From Motiliproteus sp. (GTDB lineage: Bacteria; Pseudomonadota; Gammaproteobacteria; Pseudomonadales; Balneatricaceae): a stretch of 64,000 nucleotides of DNA. A program made the translations under genes and the position numbers. The notes beneath the pieces were generated by a model. It was not told where the DNA came from. It did no database searches and was given only the letters and a program-made list of their open reading frames with translations. The stretch covers positions 1 through 64,000 of the forward strand of contig JAPHRD010000021.1 in NCBI GenBank assembly GCA_026196225.1, read 5' to 3'. Below are positions 1 through 8,141 of the stretch, piece by piece. The first letter of the stretch is position 1. Every line of letters begins with the position of its first letter.

Positions 1-57
1 AACGCTACTTGATGGTAAATCGGTTTGGCAGGAAAAGAAGCTGAACTGATTTTGACC

Positions 58-91
58 TGACAGTCACATCCTGATTAGTCGGTAACTGTCA
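58..91 (-). terminator. Weak inverted repeat after porin
   Basis: A 7-bp inverted repeat (TGACAGT / ACTGTCA) with a 20-nt loop lies just beyond the stop of the first porin gene. It has no T-run, so it may be only a 3' stabilising hairpin or chance. Confidence 0.25.
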
Positions 92-117
92 GATCGGGTT
101 TGAATTACTACAAATTA

Positions 118-1143
118 TTAGAAGTCCAAACGGTAACCAGCAATACTACGGTCGCCGAAAGTATCGTCAGAGTCATTATTTATGTGCTCGAGGTAAACGA
201 TCCCTTTACCCATCTTATGAGATATGCCTATGCCCCACTGAGTCAAATCTAAATCACCTATTTTATTATCATACTCAGAAACTCGAACATAGTATGCAGT
301 ACTATTCATTGTATAACGAGCCGCTACTTCAATAACATCTTCATCTTCGGTGTTTGAGCCACCGATTGAAGTTTCAGACTCCTCGTAGCGCCCCATCAAC
401 TCCAAACCATTTGCTTGATATTTAACCGCGAAGCCCAAAGCATCCTTTTCAACTTCGGCTCCTGGGGTATTGACAGTTTCAATATCACCATACGAGATAG
501 CTGCTGAGAAAGCATTGGCAGCATAACGAAGTGCGACATTGTATGCGTCAACATCTTCATCGATGACATCATCACTGTCATCGTCTTGTCCCAGCAACAC
601 CACGCCACCTACAAACTGAAGACCATTTACCACTGGGGAAAAATAAGTCACAGCGCCTTCGGTACGCTTCAAGAAGGAATCACCAGTACCACCGCCTGGC
701 CTGATGTTACCCAGATAAAAGCGCTCACCATATTCTCTAGACTCAGGCTGAAATACATCTGTGTTGCTGTTAATCCACAGATAATGAGGCAGATACTGTT
801 TTCCTAGAATGAACTGCCCCCAATCACCACGCATACCAATTAGCATCAGGCGATTATCAATTTTTACATCGGATTCTGTTTCATCAACACCATTAACTCC
901 CCATTCAACGTTAAAAAAACCTTCCGTACTATCAAGACCCAAGTCTACTGTACCTTTGATACCGATTCGGGAAGAAGTATCGACAAGATCCAGATCACCG
1001 TCAGTCTTTGAACCTGCAGGACCAGTATTGCTCGTGTCAGCGATACCGAAACGGAAAGAACCGTATAACGTAGCATCTGCTTGTGCGATCATTGGAGCAG
1101 TCATAGTGCCAATGACAGCCAAGGCGATAAGTTGCTTCTTCAT
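118..1143 (-). CDS. Gram-negative porin (Porin_4 type)
   Basis: 341 aa. The N-terminus is a Sec signal peptide (MKKQLIALAVIGTMTAPMIA, cleavage near QADA), followed directly by ATLYGSFRFGI, the usual first beta strand of trimeric general-diffusion porins. The rest is alternating amphipathic strands with acidic loops (DDDSDD, DEDED) and the chain ends in F (YRLDF), the C-terminal aromatic needed for BAM insertion. Length matches the family. The start is set by a GGAGGGG ribosome-binding site 8 nt before the ATG. It would let small hydrophilic solutes across the outer membrane; substrate unknown. The gene stands alone, with IS remnants upstream of its promoter region. Confidence 0.9.
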   Translation of the reverse strand: MKKQLIALAVIGTMTAPMIAQADATLYGSFRFGIADTSNTGPAGSKTDGDLDLVDTSSRIGIKGTVDLGLDSTEGFFNVEWGVNGVDETESDVKIDNRLMLIGMRGDWGQFILGKQYLPHYLWINSNTDVFQPESREYGERFYLGNIRPGGGTGDSFLKRTEGAVTYFSPVVNGLQFVGGVVLLGQDDDSDDVIDEDVDAYNVALRYAANAFSAAISYGDIETVNTPGAEVEKDALGFAVKYQANGLELMGRYEESETSIGGSNTEDEDVIEVAARYTMNSTAYYVRVSEYDNKIGDLDLTQWGIGISHKMGKGIVYLEHINNDSDDTFGDRSIAGYRLDF

Positions 1144-1428
1144 TTAGGTTTCCCCTCCATGTTGCAACATACTATTAATTAATGCATTTTTTCTTGCGTT
1201 TTCTCGAATACACGTATCACAGGCACGTCTGAGACTACACATCACTTGCGTACGTACTCTACCAAAAAAAACAAGATAAGGCACTGCTGTCCTGCAAAAA
1301 ATCTGAATGGACGTGAGGCGATCTAAGTCTAGCAGGCTGTGGGTTTTCACCCTAGAGAATATAGCACTGGGTACAATCGCAGACTCCATAACTTATACAG
1401 GAATGCCCACCAGTGCGTGGCGAGGATA

Positions 1429-1697
1429 TATGCCAGGAACCTCTGCTTACTACGATTCATCTGGTCAGGCTTGTGCCTGCAGAGCACCCGTTGCGTCCGA
1501 TCGGGGCACTGTTTGATGAAGCCATGTTACGGTTGAACTGATTGTTCGATAGCATTTATACCACGTGTATACCACGTGGGAAGGAATCTATCCGCGATCA
1601 GTTACTCCTGGTGCTCTGCAGCATTCTGAGTGAACGACAATTAGTGGCACGGATTAACTACAACCTGCTTTATCATTGGTTGGTGGGATTAACCATT
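1429..1697 (+). pseudogene. N-terminal remnant of an IS5-family transposase
   Basis: Reading on the plus strand in shifting frames gives the start of an IS5-type transposase: EHPLRPIGALFDEAMLRLN, an in-frame TGA, LFDSIY, a frame change, then SIRDQLLLVLCSILSERQLV and NYNLLYHWLVGLTI. The protein is cut at 1697 by a younger IS5-family element and resumes at 2980. A short tandem duplication (TATACCACGTG twice near 1558-1578) adds to the decay. The gene is dead. It is the older host of the 1698-2975 insertion. Confidence 0.75.
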
Positions 1698-2975
1698 GGG
1701 CACCTCGAATAACCCAAGATTTCCAGCAAATTCCGCCTCAGCGTGACTACCCCGGTAAAATTTTGCTCGAGTTTCTTAGTGCATAGCCACTTTCTGTGAA
1801 GCTTTGCCCGTTTTTTGCCCAGAATCGCCTTTATATCGATGATATCGGCCCATTCTGGGTGTCAGAAGGCCTTGATTCCTGCCTTCTGGAAATAAACCAG
1901 CCGCTTCAGGTTGTAGCAAGCCGCCATCATTGTCATCGCAAAATCAGCTCGCTTTTGACCAATGGTGCGCAACAACTTGCCGCCCATCTGTTCGATGCCC
2001 GCGAAGATATGCTCCACCCGCGCTCGACTCTTGGCAATGCGTTTGTTTCGCCGCTGCTGGCATCCCGACAACAGCTCGTTCCGCTTGCCTTTACGCTGAA
2101 TCCGGTTGCGGAAGCCGTTCTCCTTCAGCCAGGCCTCACGCTCCGCTGACGGGTAGCCCCGGTCGGCATAAACGTCCCGGCTCGTAGTGTTGGCGTCAAA
2201 GACCTTGTTGAAGTGCTGGCTATCGTGCGTGCTGGCAGTGTCGGTCTCTATCTTGCGGATGATCTTGTACTTCTTGTCGACGTTGATAGAAAGCTTGTAG
2301 CCGAAGTGGCTCTTGCCGTGCTTCTTGGTCCAGGTTGCGTCGATGTCCTTCTGGCGGCGCTTCGACGGTTTCCAGTCGGCGGGCATCGCGTCTTGCTCGA
2401 TCAACTTCTTCTCGCCTCGGCTGTTGTGCTGTTTGGGCGCAGGTACCACGTGGCATCAATGATCTGACCACCACGGGCGATAAAGTCCTTTTTCAATAGT
2501 TGCGCCGAAACGCCGTCGAACAAGGCTTTCGCACCTGCTTCACCGATCCGGTTCTCGAAGGTCCACAGGGTGGTGCGATCCGGAATAGTTGTCGCATCTG
2601 CCAGTCCGCAGAACCAATTGTAGCTCATGCGATCAAGCAACTGGTATTCCATCTGCTCGTCCGAGAGGTTGTACTGGCGTTTTAGCACCAGAATGCGCAC
2701 CATCGTTTCGGTAGGATACGGCGGTCGGCCGCCTTGCGCACTCTCCGGTCGCGGTGCAACGCGGTCAACCTCAGCCGCCAGTGCTGCAAAATCAATATGC
2801 AGCTCGATCTCGGTCAGTGGATCGCCCAGCGAGTCGATCTTCTTGCGGTGATGCTCGTCGGCGAACAGGTCGGTTTTGATGGCGCTTCGCTTTTTCATCG
2901 GTTCCGGAACTTAGCCGGCTGGGACGTCGTAAATTTTACCATAGAGCGTCACCAGTGAGGTTTTTCGAGGTGCCC
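1698..2975 (-). mobile_element. IS5-family element, 4-bp target duplication CATT
   Basis: Terminal inverted repeats begin GGGCACCTCGAA at the left end (1698) and end TTCGAGGTGCCC at the right (2975). The host sequence is duplicated as CATT at 1694-1697 and 2976-2979. Removing the element plus one CATT restores the reading VGLTIEDSILNHSTF across the join, the normal order in IS5-type transposases. The element is 1278 bp and carries one transposase gene, frameshifted once. Confidence 0.9.
1862..2898 (-). pseudogene. IS5-family transposase, one frameshift
   Basis: The N-terminal part (2898 to about 2445, from MKKRSAIKTDLF) has the DUF772-type dimerisation region (RPPYPTETMVRILVLK, YNWFCGLADA, PDRTTLWTFENRI) and the first catalytic Asp in QIIDAT. 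Reading is lost at about 2445, where a single missing base turns DAT-V-VPAPKQH into DATWYLRPN. The C-terminal part (to 1862) continues in another frame with KKHGKSHFGYK, the second Asp (YADRGYPS) and the Glu in ARVEHIFAGIEQ. All DDE residues are present, so a single repair would give a full ~345-aa protein. Not obviously a programmed frameshift: no slippery A or T run at the break. Confidence 0.85.
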
Positions 2976-2979
2976 CATT

Positions 2980-3200
2980 GAAGATTCCATCTTGAATCAC
3001 TCGACATTCACCGTTAGCAGAGGCGCGTGCTGGAACATGATGTCATCACCAAACCCTCTGAAAAAGTCGTTATTCTGATCAGAAAAAGGCAACAACTGTC
3101 AGAAGATCATATCAGCGTTGATGGCACTCTCATCCAAACATGGGCTTCTCATAAGAGCTTTAGCCCAAAAGATGATTATAATCATCACCCCTCGGGTGTC
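2980..3200 (+). pseudogene. Middle remnant of the older IS5-family transposase
   Basis: Continuation of the remnant ending at 1697: EDSILNHSTFTVSRG, one frame change near 3022, then VLEHDVITK and SEDHISVDGTLIQTWASHKS, the strongly conserved segment with the catalytic Asp of IS5-type transposases (VDGTLI.AWASHKSF). Homology stops around 3195 and the C-terminal half, with the second Asp and Glu, is missing. Confidence 0.75.
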
Positions 3201-3255
3201 TGGCTTCAACTATCTTGTCCGGTCCGCGACAACTATGATGGCCGGTTAGGTGGTC

Positions 3256-3445
3256 TTACTTTTTGCACTGTGTATCCTGCTTGAGCTGCTGCTGTTTTCG
3301 GTAGCTCTCTCCCTCTAATTGGATAATTGTCGCGTGGTGTATCAGTCGATCTATCGCCGCCACGGTCATCATGCTGTCTGGGAAGATCTGATCCCATTCA
3401 CTGAAGGGCTGGTTGCCGTGACGATCAGACTGCCGTGAATCGAAC
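3256..3445 (-). pseudogene. C-terminal remnant of IS21-type IstB helper ATPase
   Basis: On the minus strand GSLIVT, one frame change, then NQPFSEWDQIFPDSMMTVAA and IDRLIHHATIIQLEGESYRK. This is the C-terminal end of IstB/DnaC-like transposition helper proteins. The P-loop part is absent and no IstA is present, so this is a leftover fragment of an IS21-family element. Nothing recognisable follows between 3446 and 3644. Confidence 0.75.
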
Positions 3446-3644
3446 GTACAGACTTGCGGCTTTAGTTGCGTGCGCAAACCACTCTCACTGAGGATATCTT
3501 CAAGGCTGAAGTACCCCTCCAGAAGTTGGCCTATGAGTTTGTCTGAATAGACACTCTACCACCCTTCAACAGGGTGAGCAGAGTGCCACTTACACAGATC
3601 CTTACGCTCTCGTAGCTTTCAGATCGAGCCTGAACTATTACATA

Positions 3645-3977
3645 TTAAAATATAGATTTAAGGTACTTGACCATATCTTTAGCTTGTGAGTGACTCATGT
3701 TTGGCATACCTCCTTTTGGAGGCATCGCCATTGGGGAGCCTTCACTCTTGAATCCATCCAGTATGCTATCTGTAAGCACTTCATCACTTTTACTTAGTCG
3801 TCCGTTTGGCAGGGTAAAATCGGGGACTCCAGGTAGCTCTCCTTTTCCAGTAATGCCGTGACAGACAGCACAGACGTCTTTGTAAATTGATTCTGCTTCC
3901 TTCATCGAGTCAGCTAAAGCTACGTTGGTTATAGTCGCCGAAAAACACAATAGGCATGCTGATACTTGCTTTTTCAT
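3645..3977 (-). CDS. Small periplasmic c-type cytochrome
   Basis: 110 aa with a Sec signal (MKKQVSACLLCFSATITNVA, then LADSMKEAES). One haem c site, CAVCHG, at about residues 36-41; the likely distal ligand is one of the Met residues in MAMPPKGGMPNMSHSQ before the C-terminal helix AKDMVKYLKSIF. Fold and length are those of class I monohaem cytochromes that carry electrons in the periplasm. It is last in an apparent three-gene group with another cytochrome c (95 bp upstream) and a porin. Redox partner unknown; no dehydrogenase is encoded nearby. Confidence 0.85.
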   Translation of the reverse strand: MKKQVSACLLCFSATITNVALADSMKEAESIYKDVCAVCHGITGKGELPGVPDFTLPNGRLSKSDEVLTDSILDGFKSEGSPMAMPPKGGMPNMSHSQAKDMVKYLKSIF

Positions 3978-4072
3978 AAAAACACACTCTAATTCAATTG
4001 AAACACCAGAATGAACTACTTGGCAGCAACCAGCATCGTTTTGACTACTGCCAAATTAAAACAGCTCAAATA

Positions 4073-4348
4073 CTATCTATTATTGCTCTGTTTCAAATAT
4101 GTAAGAATATCCCGCTCATCTTGTCCAGACAAACCGGCCCGAATTCTCATATGTCGAGCCATAATATGCCATTCTCCATCAGAAAACTCAGACGGGTCTC
4201 GCATATTGTGGCACCGGTTACAGGTAACTTTCCAAAGTTTCAACCCCTTGATGAAATCTCCTTTAGCCTCCTCCTTTTCGGGACCGGCTGCAGCTAAGCC
4301 TGATAAAAAAATCAACATAGTTGTGGCTAGTAATTTTTTCATGTTCAT
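4073..4348 (-). CDS. Small c-type cytochrome
   Basis: About 91 aa. Signal peptide (MNMKKLLATTMLIFLSGLAA), then KLWKVTCNRCHNMRDPSEF with a CxxCH haem site, and a short tail with HIMARHMRIRAGLSGQDE and the closing helix DILTYLKQ. The start at 4348 is chosen because GAGG sits 8 nt before this ATG; a longer reading would begin at 4375 inside the upstream porin gene. Stop of the porin and this start are 10 bp apart, so translation is probably coupled. Likely a periplasmic electron carrier working with the following cytochrome. Confidence 0.8.
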   Translation of the reverse strand: MNMKKLLATTMLIFLSGLAAAGPEKEEAKGDFIKGLKLWKVTCNRCHNMRDPSEFSDGEWHIMARHMRIRAGLSGQDERDILTYLKQSNNR

Positions 4349-4358
4349 AAGATATTCC

Positions 4359-5516
4359 TCAGAATCCATGTGCAAGTTGAACTAATAAACGATCGTCGTC
4401 GTTGCCTTCAGCAGTCTTTGCATCGTTAAATTCCCATGCAATTTTAACCATTGACTGTGGTGCCAGAAGATAATTCACACCGATCGCCGCTTGTGTGACC
4501 GCAGCATCTGATTCGGATGGCTCATAATCACCGTATCGAATTACGCCCTCATAGGGTGTATCGCCAAAACGATAAGACCCTTGTAGGTACCATGCTTCCC
4601 ATTCTAGGTCCTCTGGCTCACCGGGTTCATACTCTGCACTGTCAATTTCGGTTTTTATGTATTCGCCGCGAAATGAAAATTGATTTTCATGATAAACAAA
4701 ATCTGCGCCAACAACGTTCAGGTCGGCACGCCTTGGATCTCCATCTTCATTAAGATAGTCAGCAGCCCCCCCCATATAAGAAACACCTAGCTCTAGTGTA
4801 TCTAAAGGAAGCAAGCCGAACCGTCCGCCAAAGGAATAGCCATCATCTATATCTCCTGTTGTCCCTTCGGTATCTAATTCCAGACCATGTCCACCACCAT
4901 CACTTACTAACCTAGGTCCATTACCGTAGAATACGGCGTAATTTGAACGCATCCCACCCAAAATCATTCCCCCTCTGGCTTGCACACCAACTTCACTTAT
5001 CGGCGCTGCTCCTCCATGACCAAACCCTAACGGAGCGGAAGGTAATTTGTTGATCCAGGCTGGGTGAATATTTTGACGAAACTGTCCTATTGGACTAAGA
5101 AACTGCCCTACTTGAATGATTAAGCTATCATTGACAACTATGTTGAAATCAGCATATTCCATAGTCAACTCGGTCTCGCCGTTCTCATCAACTAGGAGCT
5201 CTAATTCCGCCTCAAACAACAATTTGTCGCTGAATCCGTAATGAAATATAGGGGCATATCTCACTGTATTAAAGCTTCCAGAACCCCCTTCTTGCTTTTC
5301 AAAACCAATATCAGCATATCCAGTTAGATGCGCCTTAGATCCCATTACAGATGAATCTGCCGACGATCTAGATGCTTTTTCAACAGAACTGGTTAATTCT
5401 CTCAATTGATTTTCGAGCTCTGAGACTCGCTCAGCGACATCGACCTCACTTGCATATATGTGATTCGTCATCGACGTGGCTAAGATTATGCTCGCTACGC
5501 AAACAGTGCGTTTCAT
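4359..5516 (-). CDS. Porin with N-terminal coiled coil (phosphate-selective-like)
   Basis: 385 aa. Signal peptide to about residue 22 (MKRTVCVASIILATSMTNHI, then YASE), a heptad region VAERVSELENQLRELTSSVE predicted to form a trimeric periplasmic coiled coil, then a beta barrel from about residue 60 (AHLTGYADIGFEKQ) to the terminal LLVQLAHGF. The coiled coil plus barrel is the layout of OprO/OprP-like and related carbohydrate/anion porins, but substrate cannot be read. It heads the unit with two cytochromes c. Ribosome-binding site GGGGGA is 7 nt before the ATG. A perfect dyad lies 34 bp upstream of the start. Confidence 0.8.
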   Translation of the reverse strand: MKRTVCVASIILATSMTNHIYASEVDVAERVSELENQLRELTSSVEKASRSSADSSVMGSKAHLTGYADIGFEKQEGGSGSFNTVRYAPIFHYGFSDKLLFEAELELLVDENGETELTMEYADFNIVVNDSLIIQVGQFLSPIGQFRQNIHPAWINKLPSAPLGFGHGGAAPISEVGVQARGGMILGGMRSNYAVFYGNGPRLVSDGGGHGLELDTEGTTGDIDDGYSFGGRFGLLPLDTLELGVSYMGGAADYLNEDGDPRRADLNVVGADFVYHENQFSFRGEYIKTEIDSAEYEPGEPEDLEWEAWYLQGSYRFGDTPYEGVIRYGDYEPSESDAAVTQAAIGVNYLLAPQSMVKIAWEFNDAKTAEGNDDDRLLVQLAHGF

Positions 5517-5550
5517 AGTTTATTCCCCCAAAAATTGTTTGGTCTTTCAT

Positions 5551-5574
5551 GTAATCTTATAGGGGTAAGATTAC
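5551..5574. promoter_or_regulatory. Perfect dyad upstream of porin-cytochrome unit
   Basis: GTAATCTTA, 6 nt, TAAGATTAC: a perfect 9-bp inverted repeat 35-58 bp before the porin start codon. It has no T-run on either side, so an operator for a dimeric regulator is more likely than a terminator. No regulator gene is adjacent. Confidence 0.5.
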
Positions 5575-5716
5575 TCTTCGCTGATAAGTAAATTACATTC
5601 CTGTCATAAATCTATTAGCCGAAACCAGAAAAGAGGTGACCCCGGGATCTTGAACAGCCCGTTAAGTGGATAGACTGCTCCCTATGGGCGCGGAAAGCGC
5701 CCAAGAGAGAAGAGCT

Positions 5717-6286
5717 ATGAGCAGAAGACCAAGACGTAACCACTCACCCGAGCTCAAAGCCAAAGTGGCCCTGGTCGCCGTCCAGGGCGATAAGACACTT
5801 GCGAGCTAGCACAACATTGTGGTCTCCACCCCAACCAAATCGCTGATTGGAAGTGCCCGTTGCTGTCGCGCGCCGGCGATGTGTTTGGCGGTAACAAGCA
5901 GACGGAACCACAGGTGGACATCAAAACATTGCACGCCAAAATTGGCGAACTAACACTGGAAAACGATTTTTTACAAGGCGCGCTCACCAAGGCGGGGTTG
6001 CTGAGCGCAAAACGTTAATTGACCGTTCTCATCAACTGCCGCTGAGCCGGCAGGTCAAGGTGCTAGGGATAAGCGGTGAAGCGTGTATTGCTTGCCTCGA
6101 TCGGTCAGCGAAGCGGATCTGCGCTTGATGCGGCGGGTCGACGTTGATGAAACGAATGGGTATTGAGGCGCTGTACCGGCACCAACACCAGCAAGCGGCA
6201 CCGCAAGCATCCGATCTACCCGTACCTTCTACGGGGGATGACCATCGACCAAGCCAACCAGGTGTGGGCGATGGACATCACCTACA
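5717..6286 (+). pseudogene. 5' half of decayed IS3-family orfA/orfB
   Basis: MSRRPRRNHSPELKAKVALV is the helix-turn-helix OrfA start, stopped by TAG about 31 codons in; further on TLHAKIGELTLENDF (leucine zipper) and the OrfB start are readable in shifted frames. Compared with the sister copy at 6648, about 110 bp of OrfB is missing between CGGGTCGA and TTGATGAAACG near 6138. The sequence ends in ATGGACATCACCTACA, the first Asp region (MDITY) of the DDE domain, where the intron begins. Confidence 0.8.
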
Positions 6287-6732
6287 GTGTGCCCGGAGCT
6301 CAGGGCAGATATGGATGTTAATAACTGAGCCACGAGTGTATCTGGAATACTGGTAGCTATGGCAGGAGCCAAGTTGCCAAACTGCATTCTGCTGTGAGAA
6401 TGCAAGAGCCTGAGCGGCAGTGACCCATCGTATGCTGATGGGGTGATGTAACCCGCTGACAAAGGGGATTGAGGCGAGTTTGCTAAGCCAAGATGATCTT
6501 CAAGGCTGAGAGTTGAAAGGTTGAGGAATACGACCCGGTTAATCCGCGTCTACAGGTTGAAATGTCACCACTGCTTTATGCGAACTGACAAGCAGTGCAT
6601 GAAATAGGAAATGCTACAAGTAAGGGCTCTTCCTCGATTCAGTACTGAGAGGTGGCCCCGAGATTTTGAACAGGCCGTTAAGTGGACAAACTGCTCCCTG
6701 TAGGCGCGGGAAGCGCCCAAGAGAGAAGAGCA

Positions 6733-7035
6733 ATGAGCAGAAGACCACGACGTAACCACTCACCCGAGTTCAAGGCTAAGGTGGCCCTTGCCGCCCTGAA
6801 AGGCGAACAGACCCTAGCCGATCTGGCCCAGCAGTTTGATGTTCATCCCAACCAAATCACCGACTGGAAAAACCAGTTGCTCAGCCGGGCCGGCGACGTG
6901 TTCGGTGCCCAGAAGAGCAAGGAGCCGCCGGTTGATGTTAAAACGCTCCACGCCAAGATCGGCGAGCTGACGCTGGAAAACGATTTTTTAGAAAGCGCGC
7001 TCACCAAGGCGGGGTGGCTGAGCGCAAAGCGTTGA
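6733..7035 (+). CDS. IS3-family transposase OrfA
   Basis: 100 aa from the ATG at 6733, 6 nt after AGAAGAG. Residues 1-60 are a helix-turn-helix (SPEFKAKVALAALKGEQTLA, FDVHPNQITDWKNQLLSRA) that binds the element's ends. Residues 70-90 form a leucine-zipper stretch (LHAKIGELTLENDFLESAL). It overlaps orfB by 22 bp in the -1 frame, the arrangement that gives OrfAB fusion transposase by frameshifting in this family. Intact. Confidence 0.88.
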   Translation: MSRRPRRNHSPEFKAKVALAALKGEQTLADLAQQFDVHPNQITDWKNQLLSRAGDVFGAQKSKEPPVDVKTLHAKIGELTLENDFLESALTKAGWLSAKR

Positions 7036-7861
7036 TTGACCGTAACCATGAACTGCCGTTGGCGAAGCAAGCCAAAGCGGTTGGGATCAGCCGCAGCAGC
7101 GTGTATTACCGGCCTCGCCCCGTCAGTGACGCGGACCTTCGGTTGATGCGGCGGATCGATGAACTGCACTTGGAGTACCCGTTCGCCGGTAGTCGCATGC
7201 TCCGCGACATGCTGAACCGCGAGGAAATTAAAGTCGGCCGTAAACGCGTGTCGACATTGATGAAGCGCATGGGCATCGAGGCGCTGTACCGGCGCCCCAA
7301 CACCAGCAAGCGGCATCGCAAGCATCCGGTGTATCCATACCTGCTGCGTGGCCTGAAAATCAACCGAGCCAACCAGGTTTGGGCAATGGATATTACGTAT
7401 ATACCGATGGCCAAAGGCTTTGTATACCTGTGTGCGGTGGTGGACTGGGCCAGCAGAAAAGTACTGGCGCATCGAGTTTCGATCACCATGGATAGGTCAT
7501 TCTGTATCGATGCTCTGGAAGAGGCGCTACGCCGCTACGAAAAGCCGGAGATCTTCAACACAGACCAGGGCAGCCAGTTCACCAGCACCGCCTTTACGGA
7601 CGTGCTGCGTGATCATGGGATCCGGATCAGCATGGATGGCAAGGGCAGCTGGCGAGATAATGTCTTCGTCGAGCGGCTCTGGCGCAGCATCAAGTACGAG
7701 GAGGTGTACCTGAAAGCCTACGCTAGCGTGAGTGAAGCCAAGGCATCGTTGAAGACCTACATCGACTTCTACAATGCGACCCCCCTCACTCCAGGCTGGA
7801 CAAGATGACGCCGGATGAATTTTACTATGAAACGCTGCCCGCCCTACCGCAGGTAGCTTAA
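7014..7861 (+). pseudogene. IS3-family transposase OrfB, late frameshift
   Basis: DDE integrase-type transposase. Intact through residue ~258: HTH_21-like start (KALIDRNHELPLAKQAKAVG), then MDITYIPM (first Asp), NTDQGSQFTS (second Asp) and ERLWRSIKYEEVY (Glu). One G is missing at about 7782 compared with the outer copy (ACCCGCCCT there, ACCCCCCT here). The protein therefore ends at 7808 with PLTPGWTR instead of continuing RPHSRLDKMTPDEFYYETLP to a stop at 7861. The catalytic core is kept and about 27 residues are lost, so residual activity cannot be excluded. Confidence 0.82.
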
Positions 7862-8141
7862 ACCCCAGCAGTGAATCCACTTATCTTTTGCGGATTGCTG
7901 TTCAAACAGATGGGGCCACCTCTCTGAGATGTAAGCGTTGCTGAGGGTCAACACATCTGATCACAGTTCAGTTTGTTGTTTCATGCCATCTTACGGCACG
8001 TAAGGTTAAAGATTGCGACCGGCAACCTCCCCAGCTTGTTTGAGTCCAGATATGTGAACCGGGGAAGGCCTGTCTCGGATGCCAAGGGAGCACGACCCCG
8101 ACGACGAACAGGCTGGCGGAGCTCTTGTAGTAGTCTGAGAT

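Larger units (their letters stand above)
6648..7923 (+). mobile_element. IS3-family element inside the intron, 3-bp duplication CTG
   Basis: Inverted ends AGAGGTGGCCCC (6648) and GGGGCCACCTCT (7923) are flanked by CTG at 6645-6647 and 7924-7926, the 3-bp duplication common in the IS3 family. The 1276-bp element encodes OrfA and OrfB. It is a close relative of the decayed outer element, with far fewer lesions, so it arrived later, into an intron already sitting in its own relative. Confidence 0.9.

Noticed and set aside
91..120. Similarity between the ends of the first porin and the last cytochrome gene (CAGATCG.G..TGAA.TA.TAC near 90 and near 3619)
   Set aside because: Short and imperfect, no hairpin or T-run; may be chance or a small duplicated scrap.
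1144..1389. 81-aa open frame upstream of the first porin
   Set aside because: No family resemblance, no ribosome-binding site, and it covers the porin's own leader and promoter region.
2440..2450. Programmed frameshift in the IS5-family transposase
   Set aside because: No slippery run or pseudoknot-like hairpin at the break, and most IS5-group transposases are single frames; a plain deletion is simpler.
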